Shown here: in pieces, positions 32,905 through 45,200 of the stretch
Numbering within the stretch: the first letter of the stretch is position 1
Layout: each line of letters starts with the position of its first letter
Assembly (NCBI GenBank): GCA_964036665.1
Contig: OZ038532.1
Span: 2,046,001-2,110,000, forward strand
From: Gordius sp. MW1
Lineage: Eukaryota; Nematomorpha; Gordioida; Gordea; Gordiidae
DNA: 64,000 bases
Direction of reading: 5' to 3'
Notes under the pieces: generated by a model
Database searches by the model: none
The model's input: only the letters and a program-made list of their open reading frames with translations
What the model was told of the DNA's origin: nothing
Translations under genes and position numbers: made by a program

Positions 32905-34776
32905 CTCGGGCCTTCGGCCCTCGTGGGAAGGGGGAGAAGGGAAGGGAAGAGGGGAAGGGAAGGGGAGACGACTCATCTGTACTTCGTATAAATGTATCAT
33001 ATTTGCTATGCAATTTATGGGCGAGAAAGGTGGGAAGGGGCGAGAATGCCCATAGGGGGGTATTAAATGCCTAATGATTAATTAATTATTTATACAAATT
33101 TTCCATTATAGGCAAAATGTAATAAAGGCAAAATGTAATATAGGCAAGGGTTAGGGTTAGATTTAGTGTTTGCATCTAGTTGCGTATTACATTAGTTTTT
33201 ATGGCCTTTAGTGATTATGGGTCTAACAAACATTATATTATAAAACAACACAATGTTAAGAATTTGCAGAATTGTTGGGAGAAATTTTTTGTTGAATTTG
33301 AACAATTTTTAATTAAAAAAATCAAAAATTTGGCCAATGGTCACTTTTTCTCTATTGGTCAGTACCAACAGATACTCTATAAGTCAATGATAGCCAAAAA
33401 ATGGAAAAAAAAAATTTTGATGCTCACTTTGGCCAATGGTCATTTTTTTCCATTGGTCAGCAGCCAGCACACGGTAAAAGTGGATATAAATTCATAAGAG
33501 TAAAAAAAACGAAAAAAAAAATTTCGAATCACATTTTGGCCAATGGTCATTTTTTTCCATTGGTCAGCAGCCAGGACACGGTAAAAGTGGATATAAATTC
33601 ATAATAGTCAAAAAAAACGAAGAAAAAGTTTTCGAATCACATTTTGGCCAATGGTCATTTTATTCCATTGGTCAGCAGCCAGCGGACGGCCAAAAAGTCA
33701 TAATATTAATGGTAGGAACAGGAACAATCATAATAGTCAAAAAAAAAGAAAAAAATAATTTCGATTCACATTTTGGCCAATGGTCATTTTTTCAGTCGGT
33801 CAGGAGCCAGCGGACGGCCAAAAAGTCATAATAGCAATGGTAGTAACAGGAACAATCATAATAGTCAAAAAAAACGAAAAAATAAACTCGGATTCACATT
33901 TTGGCCAATGGTCATTTTTTTCATTGGTCAGCAGCCAACGGACGGCCAAAAAGTCTTATTATCAATGATAGTAACAAGAACAATCATAAGAGTCAAAAAA
34001 ACTCCGGGATTCTAACTCAAAAACTAGTTAAATTGCATAGCAATTAAAAGTAAAAAACTTTTATTTATGTTTATTATATAACATTGGTCAGCAGCCAGCG
34101 GACGGCCAAAAAGTCATAATAGCAATGGTAGAAACAGGAACAATCATAATAGTCAAAAAAAACGAAAAAAATAATTTCTATTCACATTTTGGCCAATGGT
34201 CATTTTTTCATTGGTCAGCAGCCAGCGGACGGCCAAAAATTCTTATTATCAATGATAGTAACAAGAACAATCATAAGAGTCAAAAAAAACTCCGGGATTC
34301 TAACCCCAAAACTAGTTAAATTGCATAGCAATTAAAAAGTAAACAACTTTTATTTATGTTTATTATATAACTAGTTAAATTGCATAGCATTAAAAGTAAA
34401 CAACTTTTATCTATGTTTATTATATAACAAAAACTAGTTAAATTACATAGCAATTAAAAGTAAACAACTTTTATTTATGTTTGTTATATAACTAGTTAAA
34501 TTGCATAGCAATTAAAAGTAAACAACTTTTATTTATGTTTAGATAATTTAACAAATCTTATATATAACACACCGAGGGAGATAGAGATGAGGGGTGGGGC
34601 ACCTCTTATGCATTAATTTAAAAAATAACACAGCGAGGGAGATAGAGATGAGGGGTGGGGCACCTCTTTCTCATGCATTAATTTAAAAAATCGATAACCT
34701 AATATACCCAATGCAAATAGATAGGGATGGACGGACGGACAACAAAAAACGAGCCCATAAATTGCATAGCAATTAA
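32905..34776 (+). mobile_element. Composite repeat copy B
   Basis: Same ends and order of parts as copy A, 1.87 kb, and very similar base by base. It lies in direct orientation 412 bases downstream. It includes the hairpin array (33330-34310) and the 64-bp array (34020-34540). It lacks the hAT element found in copy A. Confidence 0.6.
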
Positions 34777-35527
34777 TACTTTTTTAAGTATTTATAAGTG
34801 TCTATCAGTTATTTATTCAACTACAAATACTCTCAATTCATTTAATAAGTTATTTATTAATCAAAAGAAATTTTTTTAGATTTTTGCTGTGTAGGGGGGG
34901 GGGTTAAATTACCCTTTTCACCCCTCCTTGATCGCTACTAATTTGAATTATTTAAATTGAAATAAGATCTTATGACTATTTCCTGTGACTCCTGAGGGTC
35001 TTTATAATTCCAGATATTTTTTCACCTTTTCTTTGCTTAAGATCCTCCCCTTTTATGATTATAATTCTCGCCAGTACAATTCATACTAACTACTATGACT
35101 CACATGAGTACGTTCTATTCATCAACTTACGAGAGAAAATTTGCTAAACAATCTCAATAGTAGACATTGTCATAGGCATATATGTGCATCTTTTTACCAC
35201 AAAATACTATAAATTTGGTTGATTGAGGTCGACATTTCTTTTTAAGATCAACACAATAACAGGTGGTCAAATTATAGCTTATATCTTTAGCTAGACTAAT
35301 AGACTGCTCGAACCCTTTTGAAGAGTGTTATAATACAAATCAGATGGATAGGAAAACGCTTATAATTTTATCTGATTAGTTAATATTATTTACTTTGCTT
35401 ACAATTGCTATCTTTTGTACGTATTTCCTGTCTTTATAAAATATCATATCAAATTCTCCAAACGTTAAAAAATTTAAAATTAGTTCCATGTAAATATAGT
35501 ATTTAGTAAGTTTTGAAATTGATGAAA
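34777..35527. other. No gene seen; dispersed-repeat fragment
   Basis: The stretch 34787-34905 (TTAAGTATTTATAAGTGTCT...GGGGGG) resembles 62870-62990, so it is a repeat. The rest is AT-rich with nothing recognised. Confidence 0.5.
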
Positions 35528-35535
35528 TCCTAGGG

Positions 35536-35696
35536 CAGGGGCGTAGACAGCATTGGGGTTAGAATGGGGCAATAAAGATTTAAGGAGGAGCAAAATTATC
35601 ATTTTTTGAATTGTAGCCATAATTTTAATAGAGTTCAACAAATTTTTGATTTAGGGGGAACAGCCGCCCCTCCCTGTCCCTCTGGCTACGCCCATG
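35536..35696. mobile_element. MITE B copy
   Basis: CAGGGGCGTAGACAGC at the left, CTGGCTACGCCCATG at the right, and a perfect 8-bp duplication TCCTAGGG on both sides (35528-35535 and 35697-35704). Confidence 0.85.
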
Positions 35697-35704
35697 TCCT
35701 AGGG

Positions 35705-37185
35705 TAAAAATATATTATTGTAGAAACATTAGATATATTGCAACCATTAACACCTTTATAAAGTAATTTGTTCGAAATCAAATCATCGGTTCATCATTTT
35801 TAAAAATGAGGGAACGATTGTTGTCAAACACGCCGTTCCGATACTTTTGGACTCAAGGGGAAAAAGTTGTAAATAGAACTTAAAGTTTTATAATGCATTT
35901 AATAATGTTTTGAAGATTTGGAAAGATCAACAATCATTTGGTCATAATAGATCCAATATTCCAAATCTTATTCATTTCTTTTCGTGATAATATTTTTTTT
36001 TCTTTTTAGCCAACGATAAAATTTTTTTATTTTTGTACAATCCTCTAAAGAGCGTATGAAAAATTCCAACGAGCTTAAATTATGGCAATAAACAAGCGTA
36101 AGTTTACCATTATTATTATTCAAGACCGCGTATAATTAACAGTTTAATTGCGCTCTCGTGAAGACCCTGACATTTGGGTATGCTTGCATCGTTTTGAGGG
36201 TAAGACGGTAGAAAGATAAGATCCACCGCGTGTACATAAGGAAAATTAAAGCTTAGCCCAAGGGGGGGGGTAGGGTAAAAGATATTCATATATATGACAA
36301 TGGTGTATCTTAAAGGTCTGCATGAGTAAACCAAAACCTGACCCGATTGATTTGGGTTAAAAATTTTCATACACCTTTGTGTCGACTTTGGGTGGGACAA
36401 AGTGAGAGGTCGCGTAGGGTTAAAGAAGGCCATGACTAATTTTTAAAATGTGCTGTAACTTTACGAAATCGAGATTTAAAATGCATGCTAATTATTTAAA
36501 AATTACTATAATTTTAATTAATTGTTATTATAGGTGAATCTAAACTGCTCTATTTTTAAGATTTATTTAAGCAGGGCTAATATTAAAATCATGCCAATTT
36601 TACTTTCTTTCCCCTACCCTTTCCTCCCCCTTTCCATTTTCTAAAACATTTAGGGTATTTTTGTAAACTGCAATATGTCGCTGTAACTAATAGCAAATTT
36701 GTTAGTGATGTGTTCCGTGATATGTCCATCGGGATTCCCCCTCCCCTCCTTCTAAACATTACTTTTAAGGGAACTGAATTATAATATACTAAATTTAGCT
36801 CAATATTTCTGACTTACCATTGCAACATGATTCCCACATAGACAGTGATACTAATATGTTGCTAAAGGCATTAATATTAATCAGCGACCTCACCCATAAG
36901 TAATAATGTCCCTCATACCAGCTAAACTAAACCTCCCCACACCTTTTACCAGGAAAGCTAGCGACATCCACAAGATCACTGGTTAAAACAATCTTTTAAC
37001 GTTTTAACCAAGTATAACACACTTAGGAAGAATAATTCTAATTACTTTTAGGGTAGTTTAAAGGGATTTTACCTTATTTATTAATTATAATTAGCTACTT
37101 TGATTTATTTAGATACACATACTTATCGTATATCTCTTCATCACATAGGATGAAATTATACTTTATCGATACAAATTTAATAACT
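35705..37185. other. No gene seen
   Basis: AT-rich with several poly-purine or poly-pyrimidine runs. A short GACCCGA/GGGTTAAA stretch at 36315-36420 looks like one end of a hAT-like element, but no partner end was found. Confidence 0.45.
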
Positions 37186-37189
37186 CAAC

Positions 37190-38255
37190 TTGTTAGACAG
37201 GAATTAATATGGAAGCATGGGTCGGATGCCGAGAAAAGAAGTCACGACCATGACGAACCTTTTTGATCAATTATTGGTAGGAAAGCGAGTTCCAAATGAA
37301 TTTGGATCAAGCAAGATTACACTTTTATTCAAAGGCAAAGTAGCCTCTCCGGAGTATGGAGAAGACAGAGGTATCAAGCTAGTTTGAAACATCCTGAAAC
37401 TAAGCTAGGGGGAAATATCAGCCAACTACTTCGGATTTGTGAGCGGCATATTCACAATCGACGCGATTTTCGCACTAAGACAAATGTTAGATAAGTATGG
37501 CGAAAGAGAAGAGACCTACATATAGTCTTTATCGAATTGGAAAATGCACAATCCCTTGCGATTTAATATGCTGGCTCTTGAGAATACTAAATTTCCTTGA
37601 CGCATATGTGTGGCCTATGAAAAATATTTAAAAAGCCTTAAATTAATTCGTTAGTACGAAAATTTGAAACTCCTAACCTTTTCGGGTTGAAATTAAATTA
37701 GAACAAGGATCGTCAATTTTTATTTAATATAATTATAGACAATATAAGTACAGACATCAAAAAACCATCTCAATGTTATAAACTATGTGCCTAGATATAG
37801 TATTATGCGAAATGACAAATGATAAAGTATTCGAAGAAGTCAAAAAGTGGTCAATGCGTAGCATGATACGGTTTAAAGGTCAACAATCGAAAAACGGTAT
37901 ACATGGAGATGAACGTTACAGGCACTCCATCGGTATATGATCATCAGAGTAGCCAAAAATAAACAAGTTTATATACCTTGGCTCAATATTAAATCAAGAG
38001 GGATGTTGCGCAAAAAAAGTCAATGCACCAAAAAGGATGGCTTAAATGGCCGAGTATATCCGGTGTAATGTGGGACAAGAAGATGGCCATATGGTTTGAG
38101 AGCAAAGCTTACAAATCGACCTTAAGATCGGTGTTACTCTATGGAAGTAAAACACTGGCACTAAATGCCACGGAAGAAAAATTATTGAAGGCCACGGTGA
38201 TGAGAGTTATATGTCGAAGTTTGGGTATATTAAGCTCGACCATATGAAGAGTGTC
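37190..38255 (+). pseudogene. LINE reverse transcriptase, frameshifted remnant
   Basis: Plus-strand fragments in changing frames give GKRVPNEFGSSKITLLFKGK, YGEDRGIKLV, FGFVSGIFTIDAIFALRQML, and later KTLALNATEEKLLKATVMRV. These match, in order, the entry block, the GF-x-x-G-x-ST-x-DAIF-x-LRQ block and the YGSETW-type C-terminal block of LINE reverse transcriptases. Stops and frame changes are frequent. It is interrupted by the element at 38256. Confidence 0.65.
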
Positions 38256-39015
38256 TAGTGAAGCGGAATCCCGAGAAAAATTATTTGAAAATTTAAGTCG
38301 ATATGAGATTTTTAACCTTGAGACGAGACGAGATTTTATATTCGAGATCTCGGCTTAAAATTTTCTCTCACCAGAATCATTTATAGTCGATTTAATTTAT
38401 ATTTCTGTTTTAGATTCACGTTTAGGGTGATAGTAAAATAAATAAACATATTTTACACACCGTTATTAATCTTGGATCTCTGTGGGAAAAATTTAAAAAA
38501 TTTAGCTTGTTAAATAAAAAATGAATTTAAGGGCTCTTAGATAATTATTTAATATATCAATTATATATTTTTAATCTGAACATTACTACATTATGAACAA
38601 ACAAACATGAGTTCTGATGAAAAAGTAAATATTACTGAAACATCTTAAAATTTCGCAACAATTACACCTATCTGATGTCATGATATTTTCATTTTACTTA
38701 AATGTTACAATTTGTTATAAGCATATTAAAGTAGTGCGCAAGCAATATTAATAACATGTTCATAGATATTTTGAATTAAAAAAAATCTTTTGCCATTTTA
38801 ATTTTTTTATTTTCTTTATTTATACTATAATTTAAAAAAATGAGGGCAAAAAGTTATACAGCATAAAAATTATTTTAAAGTCGAGACATGCTGAGAGTTT
38901 TCGTCGAAATGAGACCGAGATTTTTCTAAACGATGAGACTTGAGCGAGGTTATAGTCGCATTCGAGAAAAGACGAGATTTTGCTTTCGAGCCCGAAACGA
39001 GATCCAAACTCTGCG
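38256..39015. mobile_element. Second hAT-like element with GAGAC words, inside a LINE
   Basis: Starts TAGTGAAGCGGAATCCCGAG, which resembles the right-end TIR of the element at 2215-6774. It has GAGACGAGACGAG and CGAGATCTCGG words at 38325-38365 and again at 38880-39010. Its right end near 39010 is degenerate and no duplication is clear. LINE sequence resumes after it. Confidence 0.45.
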
Positions 39016-39039
39016 AAGGATTTCTCAAGACAATGGGTT

Positions 39040-39290
39040 TTCAACCTTAAGCGGACTTGATTAAATATAATTGACTTGGTATAGTCATATATTAAAACGT
39101 TAGACGAATGATGCAAATCGAAAAGTTTGCTTTTAGGTGCCGTGAAAGAGAGAAATGACCGCGTGTCATGTGGAAAGAACAAATAGTGATGAAAACGAAG
39201 AAAATAAATCATTACATGGCGCGCTTACCCGATCAGGATGGAGAAATCTTAAAAAGCCTTACATCTGTGGAACCTAATACATGATTAAGA
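39040..39290 (+). pseudogene. LINE C-terminal tail
   Basis: Fragments reading WYSHILKR, NDANRKV and MWKEQIVMKTKK parallel the better preserved minus-strand tail at 49990-50330 (WYGHILRR, DVNRKVLDMEV, TWKEQVGKVMKT). This places it after the block at 37190-38255. Confidence 0.6.
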
Positions 39291-39850
39291 AGAAGATTTC
39301 CTCGCATATACAGCAATTATGCAAAATCTAGATTTAAATTTTTTATCACTTTTAAAAATCTTAATATAACTATATCTTTTAATGTTCAAAGGCCCTCTCA
39401 AGGTATTTTTTACTAACAAAAGCTGTTTTCACAACATGTTCTCATCAGTATACAAAGCTTTAATTTTTAACGCTAAACTAGTAACTTTCAATAAGTTTTT
39501 AATAAAAAAGATCAACTTCATTTGGCAATATTCAAATTTGTGGATTTAGAATTGTAGTATATAAATTTATTTGTGATTGCGTTAAAAATAACTATACCTT
39601 ACATACTATTAGACAAACTAAAACTAGTAACATTGAATAAAATTTGCAGATTTATATAAATGCAACCTAAAAAACCCAATGGTTAACTACACCGAGAATT
39701 CAATTAATAATTTCGAGACTAATTATATATACTTAATGCTTAATATTAATAAATTTTCATATAGTAAAGATTCAATGTAAGTTTTAACAGCGATACAATT
39801 ATTACAATTTTGTTTTTCGTTTCGTAATTTATTAAAGCTTCCGTCTTCAC

Positions 39851-41335
39851 ATGGTAAAATAATAATTTACTTTACATATATGTATTAGGTTTCGTTAGCT
39901 CGTCCATTAGTTACTGTATATTCGGATAAAAATGAACCAACTGGTTCATTTATTAAATTGCCTGCAGTTTTTAAAGCTCCTCTGAGGCCTGATATTGTTC
40001 AATTTGTGCATGATCAAATTGCTCAAAATAAACGTCAACCTTATGCTGTTTCGCCTAAAGCAGGTATAAAATATGTCGAATGATGAGAATCTGGTCCGTG
40101 TTTATGATTACATGATTCCGTAACCTCTCTGATAATTTATTTTTTTGGATCATTTAATATCCTTAAATTTTAGGCCATCAAACTTCTGCCGAATCATGGG
40201 GAACTGGTAGAGCTGTTGCTCGTATACCAAGGGTAAGGGGTGGTGGAACACATCGTTCTGGTCAAGCTGCCTATGGAAATATGTGCAGAGGGGGTAGGAT
40301 GTTTGCACCTACCAAAATTTGGAGAAGATGGCATAGAAGAGTAAATGTTAACCAAAAAAGATATGCCTTGGTATCTGCCATTGCTGCTACTGGCATGCCA
40401 TCTATTATTATGGCTAAAGGTTTTTATAATATTATTTTTGACAATTTATTAGGTCATATTATTGACCAAATACCTGAGGTTCCACTTGTGGTTAGTGACA
40501 GTGTTGAAAGTTATCACAAAACAAAGGAGGCTGTTTCAATGCTTAGAAATGTAAAGGCTTGGTCTGATGTTGAAAAGGTAGTGTTATTAATACTGTTTTT
40601 TGTATACACACAAATTAGGCTATGAATTCAAAAAGACATAGAGCTGGTAAAGGGAAAATGAGAAATAGAAGACATGTTCAAAAACTTGGTCCTCTAATTA
40701 TTTTTAACAAAGATAATGGTATCAAGAGAGCTTTTGGAAACATACCTGGTATATTTCTTTTCTTTTTTTTGTATATATTATTTTTTAGGTGTTAGTTTAA
40801 TGAATGTTAACAAAATGAACTTATTAAAATTGGCTCCAGGTGGTGTACTTGGTCGATTTGTAATATGGACAGAAAGTGCTTTTAAACAGTTAACTACTTT
40901 ATATGGTACCTTCAAAACTGGATCTACGTGTAAAAAAGGTTTCAGGTACTATATTTTTTAATAATACGTATTATAATTAAATAGTCTGCCACTGCCTATG
41001 ATGGTCAACACTGATATAAATAGTATCATTATGAGTGAAGAAGTACAGAGTGCTATAGAAAAGAGTTCTGCTAAAAAACATGAACCACATCATAGACGTG
41101 TTAAACGCAATCCTCTTAAGCATCCGTGCATCATGGCACGTCTCAACCCATATTCTGTCGTTGTTAAGAGAAGGAATGCAGCTATTAGTAAGACTGATAA
41201 AGCTACACCAACTGAAAAGAGGAAGCCTAAGGTAAATTATATATATCAACCTTATAATGTTTTTTATAGGATACAAAGAAAATTGCCAAGAAGACTTTAA
41301 CTGCACCCAAAAAACAAATTATAAAGACAAAATAA
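39851..41335 (+). CDS. RPL4: 60S ribosomal protein L4 (uL4)
   Basis: Eight exons: 39851-39853 (ATG only, plus 5' UTR), 39889-40063, 40174-40419, 40453-40577, 40619-40748, 40789-40945, 40985-41231 and 41270-41335. All are GT-AG and in phase, giving 382 residues. uL4 is a large-subunit protein whose loop lines the exit tunnel. Diagnostic blocks are [68 protein letters not shown] and [18 protein letters not shown]. The C-terminal tail is lysine-rich but shorter than in vertebrates. Except for one of 110 nt, introns are 33-41 nt. A short CTTCC-type pyrimidine tract precedes the ATG, as in ribosomal-protein TOP promoters (inference). AATAAAG near 41383 may be the poly(A) signal. Confidence 0.96.
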
Positions 41336-42540
41336 TATTTCATTCGTTATATGATTAATAACTTATTTTTCATTTCTACTTTAATAAAGTTAGTTGAATA
41401 TTGAAATTTATATTTGGTATTAAAGCCACCTTGAATGATATCCCTCACAAAATAATTAGTGGTCAGTTTTAAGATGTTATTTTATCTTCTTTCATATCAA
41501 TTGGCTTTATAATTTGTTTAGTTGGCATATATTTTATCAATAAAAAGGCTTTTAATTGTCATTACAGTGTCCTTTGTAAGTAGGTGGGAAAATAATATAT
41601 ATATTTTTTCAAGAAATACATGGCACCTATAATTCACTTAAAATCTAAAACTCATATATTGGCACAATTGTAGTTTATATTTTTACAACCCATTATCTTG
41701 ACTACACAGGCCATTGCAAAAAGATCTACTCTTCTATAAAGAGATTCTTTAGCTTTAAAAAATCTTTGGTTACCATCAGGCACTAAATGCCTAATTTTTT
41801 GGTATCGAAAAATGTATGCCAGCTTTAGACCTGCAAAGTCACCATTTTTTCAACCTCGCCCTACCCAAACGTATTTCAAATTTTTAGTACTCGACGCAAG
41901 AATAAGAAAATAGCGGTAAAAATTAATCGACGAATTAAATTAATTGATTTGCTACTAAATCCATTTTAATGATTTACAATAGTCATGTAGAATTTATCTA
42001 TATCGGGTCGCAATTCATACTATTATTTAGGGACGGCCAGGGATTAACCCGACAGGTACCAGACCCAGTTCGGCCGAAAAAATGTTTATAAAATTTTTTT
42101 CTAGGCTTTCGTACATGCTAAATAAAGCTAAACAATGAAATTTTTGAAAAAATTTTTTACTTTGAGAAAAAAAGGGGTACAGGTTACACTGGGCGTGGGC
42201 AGCACAAATATACTCACGTATTTATGTATACAATAATGAGATTTTTTTTAAAAAATTCATAAAAATGTATTAACTAACATCAATGGGTATAAAATGTTAT
42301 TTATTATGAAATATTGACCAACAATGTATGAGAACGAGAAGGCCTACTTTATAAAATGCACAAAAAATTCTACTAGCTTGACAGACGACACAACGCCTCT
42401 GGGTACACGAAACCTTTTGTTGTATGTTATATTATTCTTAGAATGAGTTAATTTAGGGTTTAAAGTCCGTTTACGCGATTATCCGTATTTTTAAATTTTT
42501 TTGCACTATCTCTCTTTTGAAATTACATAATGTAATTTTC
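41336..42540. other. RPL4 3' flank and unassigned sequence
   Basis: No gene seen. A short GGCCAGGGATTAACCCGAC stretch at about 42040 may be one end of a hAT-like element. Confidence 0.45.
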
Positions 42541-42544
42541 CCTT

Positions 42545-43420
42545 ATTGAAGCAATATAGATGCCATGCATTTTGGCATGCAGCATCCAGCCCAAATGCAA
42601 ATATAGGAAAATACCACTTTTCTGTCACGAAATAATAATCTAGTTGCATCCATATTTTGCTCAAAGCGATCGACACCGCCCATAAAACAATTAAACATTT
42701 TGATCATATGAGGATATTGAATTACAATTTTTTTCTATTTTTTCGCTTTAGTGATTCTTCCAATAGAGGTGATAGGCTTGACCCTATGACAATTTGACAA
42801 CATTGTGCCAATATTATTATCATTCCATCGGATAGCCATCAAATAAGTGTTTTTTGATAGAAACCCTCGTTCTTTTACATCGATGATCAGGCATTTTAAA
42901 CAATCGACCCGCACCGTTCCTGTGCCCCCAATATTCATCTTTGAATGACATATCATTAAATTGTGGTTCTTAAAAAAATTATCGAAATAAATATTGTATG
43001 GACCAAATTCTGGTGCTAGTTGATTTTCTAAGTCTAATATGACCGCTCCTCCTAAACTTATTTCGTTTTGTCAATTTAAGGAAAATTTAGCCACCTGGTA
43101 AGGTTGAAATGTGACTAGGTAGCCATTTTTTGTTGCAGCAGACCGCATATTATAGCCGAAACGAAAAGGCTTGCCTTTTATAAATTGTTTTGCATTGTGG
43201 TCCCGAAATAAGGAACCATACACTCATCTCTGGATATGTGAGAAGAGCTACGATGTTTAAAGTTGCTTTTGAACTTTTCATTTAAAAGATCCATATAATC
43301 TCGAACTTTAAAAAAAGTGTCAACCCTTACCAATTTGCTGTTGTCGGCCAAATGTAAATATTTAGTTATTTCTTGGAGGCGATTCTACGCATTCCACTAG
43401 ATACCATTATGTTAAAACAG
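42545..43420 (-). pseudogene. piggyBac-type transposase, decayed
   Basis: Minus-strand blocks in changing frames follow the piggyBac transposase order: EITKYLHLADNSKL, FKVRDYMDLLNEKF, a degenerate ISRDECMVP (for the IDE-x-M block), KPFRFGYNM, then GPYNIYFDNFF, GTGTVRVDC, AIRWNDNNIGTMLS, NCFMGGVDRFEQN and NAWHLY. Catalytic aspartates are visible in the YFDNFF and GGVD blocks. Several frameshifts and stops make it non-functional. TTAA-flanked ends were not identified. Confidence 0.75.
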
Positions 43421-43499
43421 TCAGGTCAGAGCTTCCAAAACATTTTAATATACTTAGGAAACAAGTAGCCCGTTAAAAAAAGAATTGAGATTTTGACTA

Positions 43500-44812
43500 A
43501 ATTTATTAACAGTTAAATTATTGGCCAAAATGTAAATCGAAATTATTTTTTTCGTTTTTTTTTGACTATTATGATTGTTCCTGTTCCTACCATTGTTATT
43601 ATGACTTTTTGGTCGTCCGCTGGCTGCTGACCAATGGAATAAAATGACCATTGGCCAAAATGTGATTCGAAAATTTTTTTTTCGTTTTTTTTGACTATTA
43701 TAAATAGAGATGCACCGATACCAAGTATCGGCATGGTATCGGCGCCGATACCTTGCCAAAAGAATCGGCCCGATACTTTGCTAGTATCGGCAATTACCAA
43801 GCCGATACCTTTTTCAATATGAAACTCAAAAAATAATATTTATAGTATCTCCTACCATTAAAAAATAGAGGACTTTTTAAATTTTTTGAAAATTGTTTCA
43901 TTTGATTGGCTATAAATATTTCTTTACAATTGTTTTATCGTCAAAATTCTGATCTATTAAAATTTGGATGTGACTTAATTTATAATATTTAATTTGCATA
44001 TATTTTTTAGTATAAAATTTTTTTTATTATAAGTATCGGCATGGTATCGGTATCGGCAAAAAAATCTTAAGTATCGGCTGGTATCGGTATCGGCATAAAA
44101 TAGTGGTATCGGTGCATCTCTAATTATAAATTTATATCCACTTTTACCGTGTCCTGGCTGCTGACCAATGGAAAAAAATGACCATTGGCCAAAATGTGAT
44201 TCGAAAATTTTTCTTCGTTTTTTTTTACTCTTATGAATTTATATCCATTTTTACCGTGTGCTGTCTGCTGACCGATGGAAAAAATGACCATTGGCCAAAG
44301 TGAGCATCAAATTTTTTTTTCCGTTTTTTTGGCTATCATTGACTTATAGAGTATCTGTTGGTACTGACCAATGGAGAAAAAATGACCATTCGCCAAATTT
44401 TTAATTTTTTTAATTAAAAATTGTTCAAATTCAACAAAAATTTCTCCCAACAATTCTGCAAATTCTTAACATTGTGATGTTTTATAATATAATGTTTGTT
44501 AGACCCATAATCACTAAAGGCCGTAAAAACTAATGTAATACGCAACTAGATGCAAAACCTAAATCTAACCCTAACCCTTGCCTATATTACATTTTGCCTA
44601 TATGACATAATGCCTATAAATGAAAAATTTGTATAAATAATTAATTAATCATTAGGCATTTAATACCCCCCTATAGGCATTCTCGCCCCTTCCCACCTTT
44701 CTTGCCCGTAAATTGCATAGCAAATATGATACATTTATACGAAGTAAAGATGAGTCGTCCCCCCTTCCCTTCTCCCCTCCCCCTTTCCACGAGGGCCGAA
44801 GGCCCAAGTCTA
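43500..44812 (-). mobile_element. Composite repeat, third copy (inverted, truncated)
   Basis: The minus strand starts TTGGGCCTTCGGCCCTCGTG near 44808, then follows the order of copies A and B into the hairpin array, and stops near 43500. A separate terminal fragment with the AATTGCTATGCAATT palindrome and GTCCGTCCGTC lies just outside at 44813-44872. Confidence 0.6.
43705..44122. mobile_element. hAT element with ATCGG-word ends (non-autonomous)
   Basis: TAGAGATGCACCGATACC and its inverted partner GGTATCGGTGCATCTCTA form near-perfect TIRs. A perfect 8-bp duplication ATTATAAA lies at 43697-43704 and 44123-44130. The subterminal zones are GGTATCGG and CGATACC words. The 200-base AT-rich centre codes for nothing. 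It split the inverted composite repeat. Confidence 0.9.
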
Positions 44813-44869
44813 TATTAATTGCTATGCAATTTATGGGCCCGCTTTTTGTTGTCCGTCCGTCCACCAAGT

Positions 44870-45200
44870 TATTTTCACCGGCTTTCTGACTTGCAGGTTC
44901 AAGTTCAAGCCCAGGAGAGGACAAAATTTTTTTTTAAATTAAATTAATATTTTGTTCTTGTTAATACCATTAATAACATGACTTTTTGACCGTCCGCTGG
45001 CTCCTGACCAATGAAAAAAAATGACCATTGGCCAAATAAATCGAATTTTTTTTCCGTTTTTGAATTGGTATATTAGGTTAACATTGATAATTACCCTATG
45101 CCCTCCCCTACAAGGGCCTTGCCTCTACTGATATGGGTATCTGTACCTCTACAAAAGCCTATGCCTCTACTGATGTGGGTTCGAATCCCGGTGTAGGGTT
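44870..45200. repeat. B-box-bearing repeat (tRNA-derived, SINE-like)
   Basis: GATGTGGGTTCGAATCCCGG at about 45170-45192 is a tRNA T-arm/B-box motif, and a degenerate one lies near 44900. Each is linked to the TTAATACCATTGATAATATG and GACCGTCCGCTGGCTGC block. No A box or full cloverleaf is visible, so this is not a tRNA gene. Confidence 0.5.

Noticed and set aside
30569..34319. Many short open frames reading NGHFFSIGQQ-type peptides
   Set aside because: They are translations of tandem hairpin units, repeat in step with the array, and lack any coding signal.
41000..41306. Minus-strand 109-codon frame
   Set aside because: It is antisense to the RPL4 exon at 40985-41231.
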